Assembly: GCA_965227695.1 (NCBI GenBank)
Contig: OZ245760.1
Coordinates: forward strand, 310,001-374,000
Reading direction: 5' to 3'
Length of the DNA stretch: 64,000 nt
Origin: UBA1858 sp965227695
Lineage (GTDB): Bacteria > Pseudomonadota > Gammaproteobacteria > UBA4575
Shown here in pieces: positions 9,495 to 18,312 of the stretch. The position numbers and the translations under genes were made by a program. A model generated the notes under the pieces. The model was not told the DNA's origin. It saw nothing but the letters and a program-made list of their open reading frames with translations, and ran no database searches. Position 1 is the first letter of the stretch; every line of letters begins with the position of its first letter.

Positions 9495-9528
9495 AGTACA
9501 TTTCTCTGATACTACAGAGAAATGTACT
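9495..9528 (+). promoter_or_regulatory. Perfect 14-bp inverted repeat abutting the dprA start codon
   Basis: AGTACATTTCTCTG (9495-9508) is an exact inverted repeat of CAGAGAAATGTACT (9515-9528), with a six-base loop ATACTA. The 3' arm ends at the base before the dprA ATG (9529) and includes the only purine-rich stretch (GAGA, 9517-9520) that could serve as a ribosome binding site. In RNA this would hide the initiation region. In DNA it could be an operator for a dimeric regulator. There is no T-tract, so it is not a normal terminator. Confidence 0.7.
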
Positions 9529-10629
9529 ATGGATGAATTAGAGGCCTGGCTGAGACTTTGGCATACTCCGAAGGTAGGCCCGAAAACTTTTCACTTCATA
9601 CTGAAACGATTTCCGGATCTTCGCGAAATATTCGATACGACCCTAGATGCACTGATTGATCGGGGCATCCCGTCCCATATTGGCAAATCGATTATTGATG
9701 GTCACACGACTGATTATGGTATTGACCTGGAATGGGCGCAATCGAGCGATGCTCATCATATCCTCCGCTGTACAGATCATGATTACCCGGATATCTTGCA
9801 ACAGATCAGCCAACCGCCTCCTCTGCTGTATATCTGTGGTGACGTCCGCCCGTGGCAATATCAAGTGTCAGTGGCCATGGTAGGCAGTCGCAAGGCAAGT
9901 AGTTATGCCTTCAAAGTCGCTTTCGAGATTGCTGAACAGCTGGCCAATTGCGGATTTACGATTGTCAGTGGACTGGCCCGGGGCATAGACCGGCAGGCAC
10001 ATGCAGGTGCGCTGGCAGCAAAATATCCGTCCACCATTGCGGTCCTGGGCAATGGTCTTGATCGGATTTACCCGGCAGAACATGGCTCCCTGGCCAGACA
10101 AATTGCCTCAAACGGCCTGCTTATCTCGGAATTCCCCCCTAAAGTGGCGCCCTTACCCCAACATTTCCCCAGGCGTAACCGCATCATCAGCGGGCTGAGC
10201 CTCGGCACACTGGTCATTGAGGCAGCACAGAGCAGTGGGTCGCTGATCACCGCCAGATATGCCGTGGAGCAAAACAGGGAAGTGTTTGCCATCCCTGGCC
10301 CCATTAATAATCCCCAAAATCAGGGCTGTCATTCACTTATTCAACAAGGCGCAAAACTTGTCACCAAGGTCGAAGATATCATTGCGGAGCTGGCTCCGAT
10401 GATTGAGTTGAAACCATGTGATCCGTTTTCTGCCAGCTCAAAAAAACCACAATCAAACAACCCACAACAACAGACACTGCTCGATTTCATTGATTATACC
10501 CCTACACCTGTTGACGTGATAATTGAAAAAAGTGGATTGACCCCGGAACGAGTTTCCTCCATGCTGATGGAGCTTGAGATCAGCGGTGAGGTGGCTGCTG
10601 ATGCATTTGGACAATACTGCCGCGTATAG
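9529..10629 (+). CDS. dprA: DNA processing protein DprA
   Basis: Binds incoming single-stranded DNA during natural transformation and loads RecA. The 366-residue protein has an N-terminal helical (SAM-like) part, then the Rossmann-like DprA domain with GSRKASSYAF, the FTIVSGLARGIDRQAH signature and FPRRNRIISGLS. It ends in a winged-helix domain (about residues 305-366). The ATG at 9529 gives the expected N-terminus (MDELEAWLRLWHTPKVGPKT). It sits between the LysM gene and smg as in many gammaproteobacteria. Its start codon is directly preceded by a perfect hairpin (9495-9528). With comF at 18.3 kb it hints at DNA uptake ability. Confidence 0.96.
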   Translation: MDELEAWLRLWHTPKVGPKTFHFILKRFPDLREIFDTTLDALIDRGIPSHIGKSIIDGHTTDYGIDLEWAQSSDAHHILRCTDHDYPDILQQISQPPPLLYICGDVRPWQYQVSVAMVGSRKASSYAFKVAFEIAEQLANCGFTIVSGLARGIDRQAHAGALAAKYPSTIAVLGNGLDRIYPAEHGSLARQIASNGLLISEFPPKVAPLPQHFPRRNRIISGLSLGTLVIEAAQSSGSLITARYAVEQNREVFAIPGPINNPQNQGCHSLIQQGAKLVTKVEDIIAELAPMIELKPCDPFSASSKKPQSNNPQQQTLLDFIDYTPTPVDVIIEKSGLTPERVSSMLMELEISGEVAADAFGQYCRV

Positions 10630-10645
10630 CTACGGAATCAACCTA

Positions 10646-11119
10646 ATGAAAGAAAACGTTCTTGATGTCTTAACCTACATGTTTGAAAGCTACTTCGAAG
10701 AAGCCGATGCCATGTTTAATCGTGAGGCGTTACTGGAAGAGTTAGTCGAGGTCGGCTTCGACCATGGCGATGTTGAAAAAGCGTTTAACTGGTTGGCAGA
10801 CCTGCCAACCTCCAGCGAGGATATACAGCTTAAAACGCCTACCCAGCGATCCGTGCGACAGTACAATGCCCTTGAAATTAAAAAACTTGACCCGGAATGT
10901 CAGGGATATCTGCTGAGCCTTGAGCAAATGGGCGTTCTTTCCGCCGCCAGTCGGGAATTGGTGATTGACCGGGTCATGGCTCTGGACACCGATGAGATTA
11001 ATATCGACCAGTTACGCTGGGTCTGTTTAATTGTTTTATACAACCTGTCAGGAACCGATGTGCCCTATCACTGGCTGGAAGACATCATTATGGATCTGTC
11101 TTCATCGCATATACACTGA
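10646..11119 (+). CDS. smg: Smg family protein
   Basis: Small acidic helical protein of the Smg (DUF494) family, 157 residues from the ATG at 10646, matching the usual family length. The N-terminus MKENVLDVLTYMFESYF is the typical family opening, which is why I prefer this start to an upstream in-frame ATG at 10574 lying inside dprA. The gene follows dprA by 16 bases and precedes topA, its standard place. The molecular function is not established, although an interplay with DprA or topoisomerase has been suggested by the conserved location. Confidence 0.93.
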   Translation: MKENVLDVLTYMFESYFEEADAMFNREALLEELVEVGFDHGDVEKAFNWLADLPTSSEDIQLKTPTQRSVRQYNALEIKKLDPECQGYLLSLEQMGVLSAASRELVIDRVMALDTDEINIDQLRWVCLIVLYNLSGTDVPYHWLEDIIMDLSSSHIH

Positions 11120-11150
11120 CCGTTAAAGCTCGTAGTTAATCTGTCGATCC

Positions 11151-13478
11151 ATGGGTAAAAACCTCGTCATCGTTGAATCTCCAGCGAAAGCAAAAACTAT
11201 TGAAAAATACCTGGGCAAAGATTTCCAGGTACTTGCGTCTTATGGTCATGTTCGTGACCTCGTTCCAAAAGAAGGCGCTGTTGACCCTGAAAATCATTTT
11301 GCAATGAAGTATCAGCTCATTGAGCGCAACGAAAAACATGTCTCAGCCATCAGCAAGGCACTCAAAAAAGCCGACGCGCTGTACCTGGCCACTGACCCCG
11401 ACCGTGAAGGAGAAGCGATCTCATGGCATCTGTATGAGCTGCTTAAGGAACGCGGGCTGCTTGAAGATAAAGATGTTCATCGTGTTGTTTTTTATGAAAT
11501 TACCAAAACTGCGGTCCAGGATGCAATTGATCATCCCAGATCACTGGCAAGTGAACTCATTAACGCACAACAGGCCCGCAGAGCCCTGGATTACCTGGTT
11601 GGATTTAATCTTTCACCCTTACTGTGGAAGAAGATTAAGCGTGGCTTATCCGCAGGCCGTGTTCAGAGTCCTGCGCTGAGACTAATCTGTGAACGCGAAG
11701 ATGAAATAGAAAAATTTGTTGCCCAGGAATACTGGACAATAGAAGCTGACTGCAAGCAACAAGAACAGCCATTTCAGGCTAAGCTGACGCATTATCAATC
11801 CAATAAACTGGATCAGTTTGATATTAATAGTGAAAAACTTGCTGAAGATGCTCATAAAGTCTTAACAGACGCATCCCACAGTAAACTGCGCGTTGGCAAG
11901 GTCGATAAAAAAGAACGCCGTCGAAATCCAACCGCGCCTTTCATTACCTCGACGATGCAACAGGAAGCCATCCGCAAGTTGCGATTTTCAGCACAACGTG
12001 CCATGCGGATTGCACAGCAGTTATATGAAGGCATCGATTTAGGGTCGGGACCTATTGGCCTGATCACTTACATGAGAACGGATTCTGTGATCCTTGCCAA
12101 TGAGGCGATAGAAGAAATTAGAGGCCTGATCAGCGAGCGCTATGGAAAAAAGTGCTTGCCCGGCACCCCACCGACATATAAAACCAAGTCCAAAAATGCA
12201 CAGGAAGCGCACGAAGCAATCCGACCAACTTCAGCATTACGTATACCAGAAGAGATCAAGTCTTTTTTAACTGAAGAACAGTACAAGCTTTACGATCTGA
12301 TCTGGAAAAGAACGGTCGCCAGCCAGATGACCCATGCAACCCTGAATACCGTCGCCGTGGAATTACATTGTGGCAGCAGGGAAAATATCTTTCGTGCACT
12401 TGGTTCATCCATTAAAGATCCGGGTTTCATGGCCGTCTACCAGGAAGGAGCGGATGACAAGGTCGCCGAGGCCACGGATGAAAAGCTGTTGCCTGCCATG
12501 GAAGTCGGGGACGAGATCGATCTGGAAAAAATCAGGTGTGAACAACATTTTACTGAACCCCCCCCACGATTCACAGAAGCCAGTCTGGTAAAGGCTCTTG
12601 AGGAGTTTGGTATAGGCCGTCCTTCTACCTATGCATCGATCATTTCAACAATACAAAACCGTGAGTATGCAGAAATCGAAAACCGGCGATTTTTTCCAAC
12701 AGATATTGGCCGGTTAGTCACGCGCTTTCTGACCAAGCATTTTACGCAATATGTTGATTATGACTTTACCGCGAAACTTGAAGATGAGCTTGATGAAATC
12801 TCCCGTGGAGAAAAGGACTGGGTCCCGGTCATGGAGTCTTTTTGGCAGCCGCTCGATGAGCTGGTAAAAGACAAAGAAGTATCGGTTAGCCGTGAAGAAG
12901 CTGTGGAGGCACGCGAATTGGGAACACACCCCAAAACAGGCAAGCCGGTCAGCGTGCGCATGGGTCGATACGGACCTTTTGTACAGGTCGGAACCAAGGA
13001 TGACGAGGAAAAACCCAAATTTGCCGGCCTGCGTCCCGGACAAAAAATGGATTCAGTCACCCTTGAGGATGCCCTGGAATTGTTCAAGCTACCTCGTGAA
13101 TTAGGTGAAACCGCTGATGGCGAAAAAATTTCCGCAAACTTCGGGCGCTTTGGCCCTTATGTAAAATATGGAAATAAGTATGCCTCTATTAAGGGAGAAG
13201 ACCCGCATTCAATCACGCTTGAAGAGGCACTGAAATTTATTGAAATCAAGAAACAGGAAGATGCCAATAAATTCATTAAAGAATTTACTGATGAGGGGAT
13301 ACAGGTATTAAACGGGCGCTATGGTCCTTACGTCACAGACGGTAAAAAAAATGCCAAGATACCAAAAGATGTGGAACCAGCGTCACTCACTCTGGCTCAG
13401 TGTCAGGAGATGATTGCCAAGGCTCCGGCAAGAAAAGCCCGTCGCAAAACCACCGCCAAAAAGAAAAAATCATCTTAG
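11151..13478 (+). CDS. topA: DNA topoisomerase I
   Basis: Type IA topoisomerase that relaxes negative supercoils. The 775-residue protein has a Toprim domain (Glu9; DPDREGE at 83-89), the active-site Tyr307 in GLITYMRTDS, and the decatenation-loop region. The C-terminus differs from the E. coli enzyme: no four-cysteine zinc ribbons are present. Instead there are three Gly-Arg-Tyr/Phe-Gly-Pro repeats (GRYGPFVQVG, GRFGPYVKYG, GRYGPYVTDG) and a Lys/Arg/Ala-rich tail, an arrangement known from several other bacteria. It starts 31 bases after smg, and its end is close to the tsaC start. Confidence 0.97.
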   Translation: MGKNLVIVESPAKAKTIEKYLGKDFQVLASYGHVRDLVPKEGAVDPENHFAMKYQLIERNEKHVSAISKALKKADALYLATDPDREGEAISWHLYELLKERGLLEDKDVHRVVFYEITKTAVQDAIDHPRSLASELINAQQARRALDYLVGFNLSPLLWKKIKRGLSAGRVQSPALRLICEREDEIEKFVAQEYWTIEADCKQQEQPFQAKLTHYQSNKLDQFDINSEKLAEDAHKVLTDASHSKLRVGKVDKKERRRNPTAPFITSTMQQEAIRKLRFSAQRAMRIAQQLYEGIDLGSGPIGLITYMRTDSVILANEAIEEIRGLISERYGKKCLPGTPPTYKTKSKNAQEAHEAIRPTSALRIPEEIKSFLTEEQYKLYDLIWKRTVASQMTHATLNTVAVELHCGSRENIFRALGSSIKDPGFMAVYQEGADDKVAEATDEKLLPAMEVGDEIDLEKIRCEQHFTEPPPRFTEASLVKALEEFGIGRPSTYASIISTIQNREYAEIENRRFFPTDIGRLVTRFLTKHFTQYVDYDFTAKLEDELDEISRGEKDWVPVMESFWQPLDELVKDKEVSVSREEAVEARELGTHPKTGKPVSVRMGRYGPFVQVGTKDDEEKPKFAGLRPGQKMDSVTLEDALELFKLPRELGETADGEKISANFGRFGPYVKYGNKYASIKGEDPHSITLEEALKFIEIKKQEDANKFIKEFTDEGIQVLNGRYGPYVTDGKKNAKIPKDVEPASLTLAQCQEMIAKAPARKARRKTTAKKKKSS

Positions 13479-13495
13479 CAGTACAGACCCGTTCA

Positions 13496-14041
13496 ATGGC
13501 CGTATCCTTCCAGTCCAGAGCAGCATTTGTATTAAAACAGGGCGGCATAATCGCGCATCAAACCGATACTATTTTTGGGCTGGCCTGTTTGCCATATGAA
13601 AAAGTACTGACCCGCTTAAGTCATATTAAAAAACGACCTGCGGATAAAGCATTTATATTGCTGGCATCCAGTCTCCAGCAAATCAGCAGCTATATTGCCG
13701 ATGATCATTCAGCGATCGAAACCATCGCGCGTAATACGGCTAAACCCACTACCTGGCTTGTAAAGCCGGCGAAAAACATCAGCAGTCAGCTGATCGGGCC
13801 AACCCATAAAGTTGCCGTGCGATTGACAGAGTATCCCCCGGTTGTAGAGTTATGCCAGCAGGTAGGCGCCATTGCATCCACCAGTGCAAATATTTCCAGT
13901 TATAGCGCCTGTACTCATGCTTACCAGGCAAGACAGATGTTTGGACCTAATCTTGATTACGTTGATCCGAATCAAACACCTGGCACTGGGCAATCAAGTA
14001 CTATAATCGATCTGTCCACTGGCAATATTATTCGCAGGTAA
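13496..14041 (+). CDS. tsaC: Threonylcarbamoyl-AMP synthase TsaC (YrdC/Sua5 family)
   Basis: Makes threonylcarbamoyl-AMP from threonine, bicarbonate and ATP for the t6A37 modification of ANN-decoding tRNAs. From the ATG at 13496 it has 181 residues, close to the E. coli enzyme. The family pattern is visible: an N-terminal QGGIIAHQTDTIFGLAC strand-loop, KKRPADKAFILLA and the late STSAN motif. An in-frame ATG at 13400 lies within topA and adds an unconserved extension, so it was rejected. The gene starts 17 bases after topA and is followed 10 bases later by hemF. Confidence 0.92.
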   Translation: MAVSFQSRAAFVLKQGGIIAHQTDTIFGLACLPYEKVLTRLSHIKKRPADKAFILLASSLQQISSYIADDHSAIETIARNTAKPTTWLVKPAKNISSQLIGPTHKVAVRLTEYPPVVELCQQVGAIASTSANISSYSACTHAYQARQMFGPNLDYVDPNQTPGTGQSSTIIDLSTGNIIRR

Positions 14042-14051
14042 CTGGCAAAAC

Positions 14052-14969
14052 ATGAATACATCACCGGATTTGAACGCCGTGTTGACCTATCTTGAAACAC
14101 TCCAGGATACAATCTGTAGTGCGTTAAGCAATATTGATGGAACCGGGTTTGCTGAAGATAGCTGGACTCGCGATGAAGGCGGCGGCGGTAAAAGTCGCGT
14201 ACTTCGCAATGGTAAAGTTTTTGAGCAGGCAGGGGTCAACTTTTCCCGCGTGCAGGGTCAACAAATGCCAAAGGCGGCCACCGCACAGCGCCCCGACCTG
14301 GCGGGGTGCAGCTTTGAAGCCACCGGTGTATCGCTGGTCATCCATCCGCTGAATCCATATGTGCCGACCAGTCATTGCAATGTCAGATTTTTTCTGGCCC
14401 AGCCCAAAGACAGGGCGCCAATCTGGTGGTTTGGAGGCGGCTTCGACTTAACACCCTATTACGGCTTTGAGGAAGACGCCATTCACTGGCACCAAACGGC
14501 TAAACGGGCATGTCAAACTTTTCGCGAGGACGCTTACACAGAATATAAAAACTGGTGCGATGAATATTTTTACCTCCCTCACCGCAATGAGCCTCGTGGT
14601 ATCGGGGGATTATTTTTTGATGACCTGAATGAACCGGACTTCGAACAATGTTTCTCCTTTCTACGTAGCATCGGGGATCATTTCATACCCGCCTACTGTC
14701 CAATCGTTGAGGCCAGAAAAGAAACACCTTATGGTGAACGTGAGCGACAATTTCAGCTTTACCGTCGCGGTCGTTATGTGGAATTCAATCTGGTCTATGA
14801 CCGTGGGACCCTGTTCGGGCTGCAGTCTGGTGGACGGACTGAATCTATTCTTATGTCGCTGCCCCCGCAGGTCCGATGGGAGTATAATTGGCATCCACAG
14901 GACAATAGCCCAGAATCCGAGCTTTACACCAGGTATCTCATTCCTCGGGACTGGCTAGCGCAATCATAA
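14052..14969 (+). CDS. hemF: Oxygen-dependent coproporphyrinogen III oxidase
   Basis: Aerobic oxidative decarboxylation of coproporphyrinogen III to protoporphyrinogen IX in haem synthesis. The 305-residue length is normal. Conserved blocks are easily seen: SRVLRNGKVFEQAGVNFS, HPLNPYVPTSHCNVRFF, WWFGGGFDLTPYYGF, HRNEPRGIGGLFFDDL and YVEFNLVYDRGTLFGLQSGG. It is directly followed by hemB, giving a two-gene haem pair inside the usual tsaC-hemF-aroE order. Use of the O2-dependent enzyme supports aerobic life; whether an anaerobic HemN also exists cannot be seen here. Confidence 0.98.
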   Translation: MNTSPDLNAVLTYLETLQDTICSALSNIDGTGFAEDSWTRDEGGGGKSRVLRNGKVFEQAGVNFSRVQGQQMPKAATAQRPDLAGCSFEATGVSLVIHPLNPYVPTSHCNVRFFLAQPKDRAPIWWFGGGFDLTPYYGFEEDAIHWHQTAKRACQTFREDAYTEYKNWCDEYFYLPHRNEPRGIGGLFFDDLNEPDFEQCFSFLRSIGDHFIPAYCPIVEARKETPYGERERQFQLYRRGRYVEFNLVYDRGTLFGLQSGGRTESILMSLPPQVRWEYNWHPQDNSPESELYTRYLIPRDWLAQS

Positions 14970-14979
14970 GGAAAACACT

Positions 14980-15972
14980 TTGAGCTATTTCCCCAACTGT
15001 CGTATGCGACGAATGCGTTCTTCAACATTCAGTCGCGCACTGATGCGAGAAAATCTGCTTACTACAACAGATTTGATTTACCCCATGTTCATTATAGAAG
15101 GACAGAACACTCGCGAAGAAATAACATCGATGCCGGACACCGAGCGTGTCACTGTCGATGAATTGCAAAAAGAAGCCAGGCTTGTCTATCAACTGGGCAT
15201 TCCTGCCATCGCACTGTTTCCGGTGACACCTGACAGTCAAAAATCACTCAACGCTGAAGAGGCCTATAACCCCAATGGATTAATCCAGCGGGCGACCAGG
15301 GCTGTCAAGGAAACGGTACCGGAACTTGGGATCATTACAGATGTGGCCCTGGATCCATTCACCACACACGGACAGGATGGCCTGCTTGATGAACAGGGCT
15401 ATGTTGTTAACGATCAAACCGTAGACGCCCTCGTCAAGCAGGCCTTGTCACATGCACATGCCGGGGCAGATATTGTCGCCCCTTCAGATATGATGGATGG
15501 GAGGATAGGCGCCATACGTTGTGAGCTGGAAAGCGAGGGTTTTGTAAATACCAAAATACTCTCTTATGCTGCCAAGTATGCGTCTTGTTTTTACGGCCCT
15601 TTTCGTGACGCCGTGGGTTCCGCGACAAACCTGAGCGGTGCAAACAAATACAGTTACCAGATGGATCCTGCCAATAGTGATGAAGCGATACGCGAAGTAC
15701 AACTCGACCTGGATGAAGGAGCGGACATAGTCATGGTTAAACCCGGTATGCCTTACCTTGACATTGTGAAGCGGGTTAAAACAGAATTTGGTGTCCCCAC
15801 TTTTATCTATCAGGTCAGTGGTGAATATGCCATGTTAAAAGCGGCCGCAGCGCGTGGATGGCTCAATGAGAAAGACAGTGTGCTGGAAGCCTTGCTCAGC
15901 ATGAAGCGCGCGGGAGCCGATGGTATACTCACCTACTATGCCAAAAATGTTGCCCAATGGTTACACCCCTAG
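14980..15972 (+). CDS. hemB: Delta-aminolevulinic acid dehydratase (porphobilinogen synthase)
   Basis: Condenses two 5-aminolevulinate molecules into porphobilinogen. From a TTG start preceded by AAGGAAA it has 330 residues. Active-site lysines are Lys199 (SYAAKYASCFYGP) and Lys254 (VMVKPGMPYLD). The metal region reads ALDPFTTHGQDG (123-134) with none of the cysteines used by zinc-type enzymes, so it belongs to the magnesium-type group like that of Pseudomonas. The N-terminal RMRRMR arm is typical. Placement between hemF and aroE links two steps of haem synthesis in one probable transcript. Confidence 0.97.
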   Translation: MSYFPNCRMRRMRSSTFSRALMRENLLTTTDLIYPMFIIEGQNTREEITSMPDTERVTVDELQKEARLVYQLGIPAIALFPVTPDSQKSLNAEEAYNPNGLIQRATRAVKETVPELGIITDVALDPFTTHGQDGLLDEQGYVVNDQTVDALVKQALSHAHAGADIVAPSDMMDGRIGAIRCELESEGFVNTKILSYAAKYASCFYGPFRDAVGSATNLSGANKYSYQMDPANSDEAIREVQLDLDEGADIVMVKPGMPYLDIVKRVKTEFGVPTFIYQVSGEYAMLKAAAARGWLNEKDSVLEALLSMKRAGADGILTYYAKNVAQWLHP

Positions 15973-16002
15973 TTATTTTCGCAAGATATTTAATAATAGA
16001 CA

Positions 16003-16821
16003 GTGGATAAGTATGCGGTCATCGGCAACCCTATAAAACATAGTCAGTCGCCTCAGATTCATTCGGCTTTTGCTGCGCAGGAAGGCATTCAAATCGAATA
16101 TCGGCGCATCCTGGCAGATCAACACAATTTTGTTCAAACCGTTAATCATTTTTTTGCCGAGGGTGGAAAAGGAATTAACGTCACGGTTCCTTTCAAGCTA
16201 CTTGCGTATCAACACTGTATTGAGCTGGATGAATTCGCCCGGGCCGCTCAAGCAGTAAACACGCTCTGTCCCCGCAGTGAAATGCAGTGGGCAGGATCCA
16301 ATACGGATGGCATCGGTTTAATCACGGATTTAACAAAAAATCTGAAGATAGAACTTGCCAACAAAAACATTTTAATACTTGGTGCTGGCGGCGCGACACG
16401 TGGAATTTTACTTCCTTTGTTACAACAACATCCTGCCTTTCTTACTATCGCAAATCGCAACGTTGATAAGGCACATCAATTAGAAAATGCTTTCCAGCAT
16501 GCTGGAAACATACGCGCCAGCAGTTATAGTGAAATTGGATGCCTGGTCTACGATATCGTGATTAATGCCACTTCTGCCAGTTTGACCAACACGGTGCCAC
16601 CAATTCCACCAAATTGCGTCAGCGCACAAAGTATTTGTTATGACCTCGCTTATGGTAACGAACCCACAGTATTTATGAACTGGGCAAAAACACAGGGTAT
16701 AAAGCAGATATATGACGGTTACGGGATGCTAGTTGAACAGGCTGCAGAATCCTATTACCAGTGGCGTGATTACAGACCTGATACAGGGAAAGTGTTCCAG
16801 CGATTGAGAGCTAACGGCTAG
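16003..16821 (+). CDS. aroE: Shikimate dehydrogenase (NADP+)
   Basis: Reduces 3-dehydroshikimate to shikimate in the aromatic amino-acid pathway. It uses a GTG start and has 272 residues. Substrate-binding and catalytic residues are visible: SQSP near residue 14, the catalytic Lys in NVTVPFK, the Asp in NTDGIG, and the NADP loop GAGGATRG near residue 126. A GYGMLVEQA block near the C-terminus completes the family pattern. Its stop codon shares the four bases CTAG (16818-16821) with the stop of the convergent gamma-carbonic anhydrase-like gene. Confidence 0.97.
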   Translation: MDKYAVIGNPIKHSQSPQIHSAFAAQEGIQIEYRRILADQHNFVQTVNHFFAEGGKGINVTVPFKLLAYQHCIELDEFARAAQAVNTLCPRSEMQWAGSNTDGIGLITDLTKNLKIELANKNILILGAGGATRGILLPLLQQHPAFLTIANRNVDKAHQLENAFQHAGNIRASSYSEIGCLVYDIVINATSASLTNTVPPIPPNCVSAQSICYDLAYGNEPTVFMNWAKTQGIKQIYDGYGMLVEQAAESYYQWRDYRPDTGKVFQRLRANG

Positions 16822-17354
16822 TCTTCTTTGTGTTCATGCATATTTTTCACTTTTACATAATGTTTTGCTGAATAAGACAGGTACTCTATTTCTCTATCAG
16901 TCAGCTCACGCACTTTTTTCGCGGGTCGTCCCATCCATAAGAATCCTCCTTCCAGTTCTTTACCACTGGTAACCAGAGAGCCTGCACCTACCATTGCATG
17001 GCGATGCACTACCGCATTATCCAGAATCACTGAGCCAATCCCGATCAGGCAGGAATCCTCGAGTGTACAGGCATGTAATACCACCGAATGTCCTACTGTG
17101 ACATCATTACCAATCACCATACTGGCGCCCCCTGGACTGAATTCCCCATCATGACTCACATGCAGAATTGAACCATCCTGTATATTGGTTCGCTCTCCAA
17201 TACTGATAGTGTTGATATCTCCTCTTACAACGGTCATGGGCCATATCGAACTATCCGCACCAATCGTGACCTGTCCGATTACCAATGATGTTGTATCTAC
17301 ATAAGCGGTATGATGAATGTCAGGCTCATGGCCCTGAAACGCCCTAATTGTCAT
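16818..17354 (-). CDS. Gamma-carbonic anhydrase-like (YrdA family) protein
   Basis: Left-handed beta-helix protein of 178 residues with repeated hexapeptides. The three histidines that bind metal in gamma-class carbonic anhydrases are present in ILHVSHDGE and GHSVVLHAC. Members of the YrdA branch often show little or no hydratase activity, so the enzymatic role is uncertain. It is next to aroE, as in many gammaproteobacteria, but on the opposite strand. It is divergent from ubiA, with an 82-base gap that should hold both promoters. Confidence 0.9.
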   Translation of the reverse strand: MTIRAFQGHEPDIHHTAYVDTTSLVIGQVTIGADSSIWPMTVVRGDINTISIGERTNIQDGSILHVSHDGEFSPGGASMVIGNDVTVGHSVVLHACTLEDSCLIGIGSVILDNAVVHRHAMVGAGSLVTSGKELEGGFLWMGRPAKKVRELTDREIEYLSYSAKHYVKVKNMHEHKED

Positions 17355-17436
17355 AGTGAAGTAAATTCTATTTAATGATAGTTACAGGGCAATGCTATCA
17401 TGACCCAATGTGAATCGTTAAATTGCATATATATAG

Positions 17437-18309
17437 ATGTCGACCATTACACGGCTAAAGGCCTACGCCAGACTGATTCGTCTGGATAAGCCCATCGGAT
17501 ATTTTTTATTGCTGTGGCCTACCTTGTGGGCTTTGCTCATGGCAGGAAAGGGGCAACCTGATCCAGTGGTGATAATCGTTTTCATATTGGGCGTATTTTT
17601 AATGCGTTCCGCGGGATGTGCGATTAATGACTTTGCTGATCGACACTACGATGGCGAGGTTTTACGCACACAACATCGACCGATCGTGACCGGCGCAGTC
17701 ACGGCCAAAGAAGCAGTGATAATATTCGTTATATTAAGCGTGATTGCTTTTTTTTTGGTCTTCTTTTTGCTTAACCTTTTTACACTTTATTTTTCCCTGG
17801 TTGCGATAGCACTTGCGGCTTCCTACCCATTCACCAAGCGCTTCCATTACTTACCCCAGGTTCACCTTGGTCTCGCTTTTGCCTGGGCTGTTCCAATGGC
17901 TTTTGTTGCACTCACAAATCAGTATCCACCGACCTGGGGCTGGCTGTTATTTACCGCGACGGTGGTGTGGACGACAGCCTATGACACAATGTACGGAATG
18001 GTTGACCGACAATACGACATCAGAATTGGAGTCAAGTCCACAGCCATTTTATTTGGTTCAGCAGATCGGCTGATTATTGCTTTCATGCAGCTATTTGTCG
18101 TGTTAGCCCTTGTCGCCGTTGGTGTACAAGCTGGATTGCGCTATTGGTTTTTCATCGCGACTGGCGCTGCCAGTTTGTTTTTTATTTATCAGCAACGTCT
18201 GATTTACTCACGCACCCCGCAGAGGTGCTTTAATGCTTTTTTGAATAATAATTACTTTGGCATGACAGTCTTTGCTGGAATCGCGGCAAGCTACTGGGTT
18301 CCTTTTTAA
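17437..18309 (+). CDS. ubiA: 4-hydroxybenzoate polyprenyltransferase
   Basis: Integral membrane prenyltransferase attaching the polyprenyl tail to 4-hydroxybenzoate in ubiquinone synthesis. The 290-residue protein has the two aspartate-rich motifs that bind Mg-diphosphate (NDFADRHYD near 66 and DTMYGMVDRQYD near 183) and about eight hydrophobic helices. ubiC, often adjacent, is not here. It ends three bases before the convergent comF stop. The presence of ubiA supports ubiquinone-based respiration. Confidence 0.97.
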   Translation: MSTITRLKAYARLIRLDKPIGYFLLLWPTLWALLMAGKGQPDPVVIIVFILGVFLMRSAGCAINDFADRHYDGEVLRTQHRPIVTGAVTAKEAVIIFVILSVIAFFLVFFLLNLFTLYFSLVAIALAASYPFTKRFHYLPQVHLGLAFAWAVPMAFVALTNQYPPTWGWLLFTATVVWTTAYDTMYGMVDRQYDIRIGVKSTAILFGSADRLIIAFMQLFVVLALVAVGVQAGLRYWFFIATGAASLFFIYQQRLIYSRTPQRCFNAFLNNNYFGMTVFAGIAASYWVPF

Positions 18310-18312
18310 AGA

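Noticed and set aside
9495..9528. LexA/SOS box reading of the dprA dyad
   Set aside because: The centre reads CTG-N6-CAG, while the gammaproteobacterial LexA box is CTG-N10-CAG, so the spacing is wrong.
17376..17400. Inverted repeat TGATAG...CTATCA between the carbonic anhydrase-like gene and ubiA
   Set aside because: Six-base arms with a 13-base loop are common by chance in AT-rich DNA.
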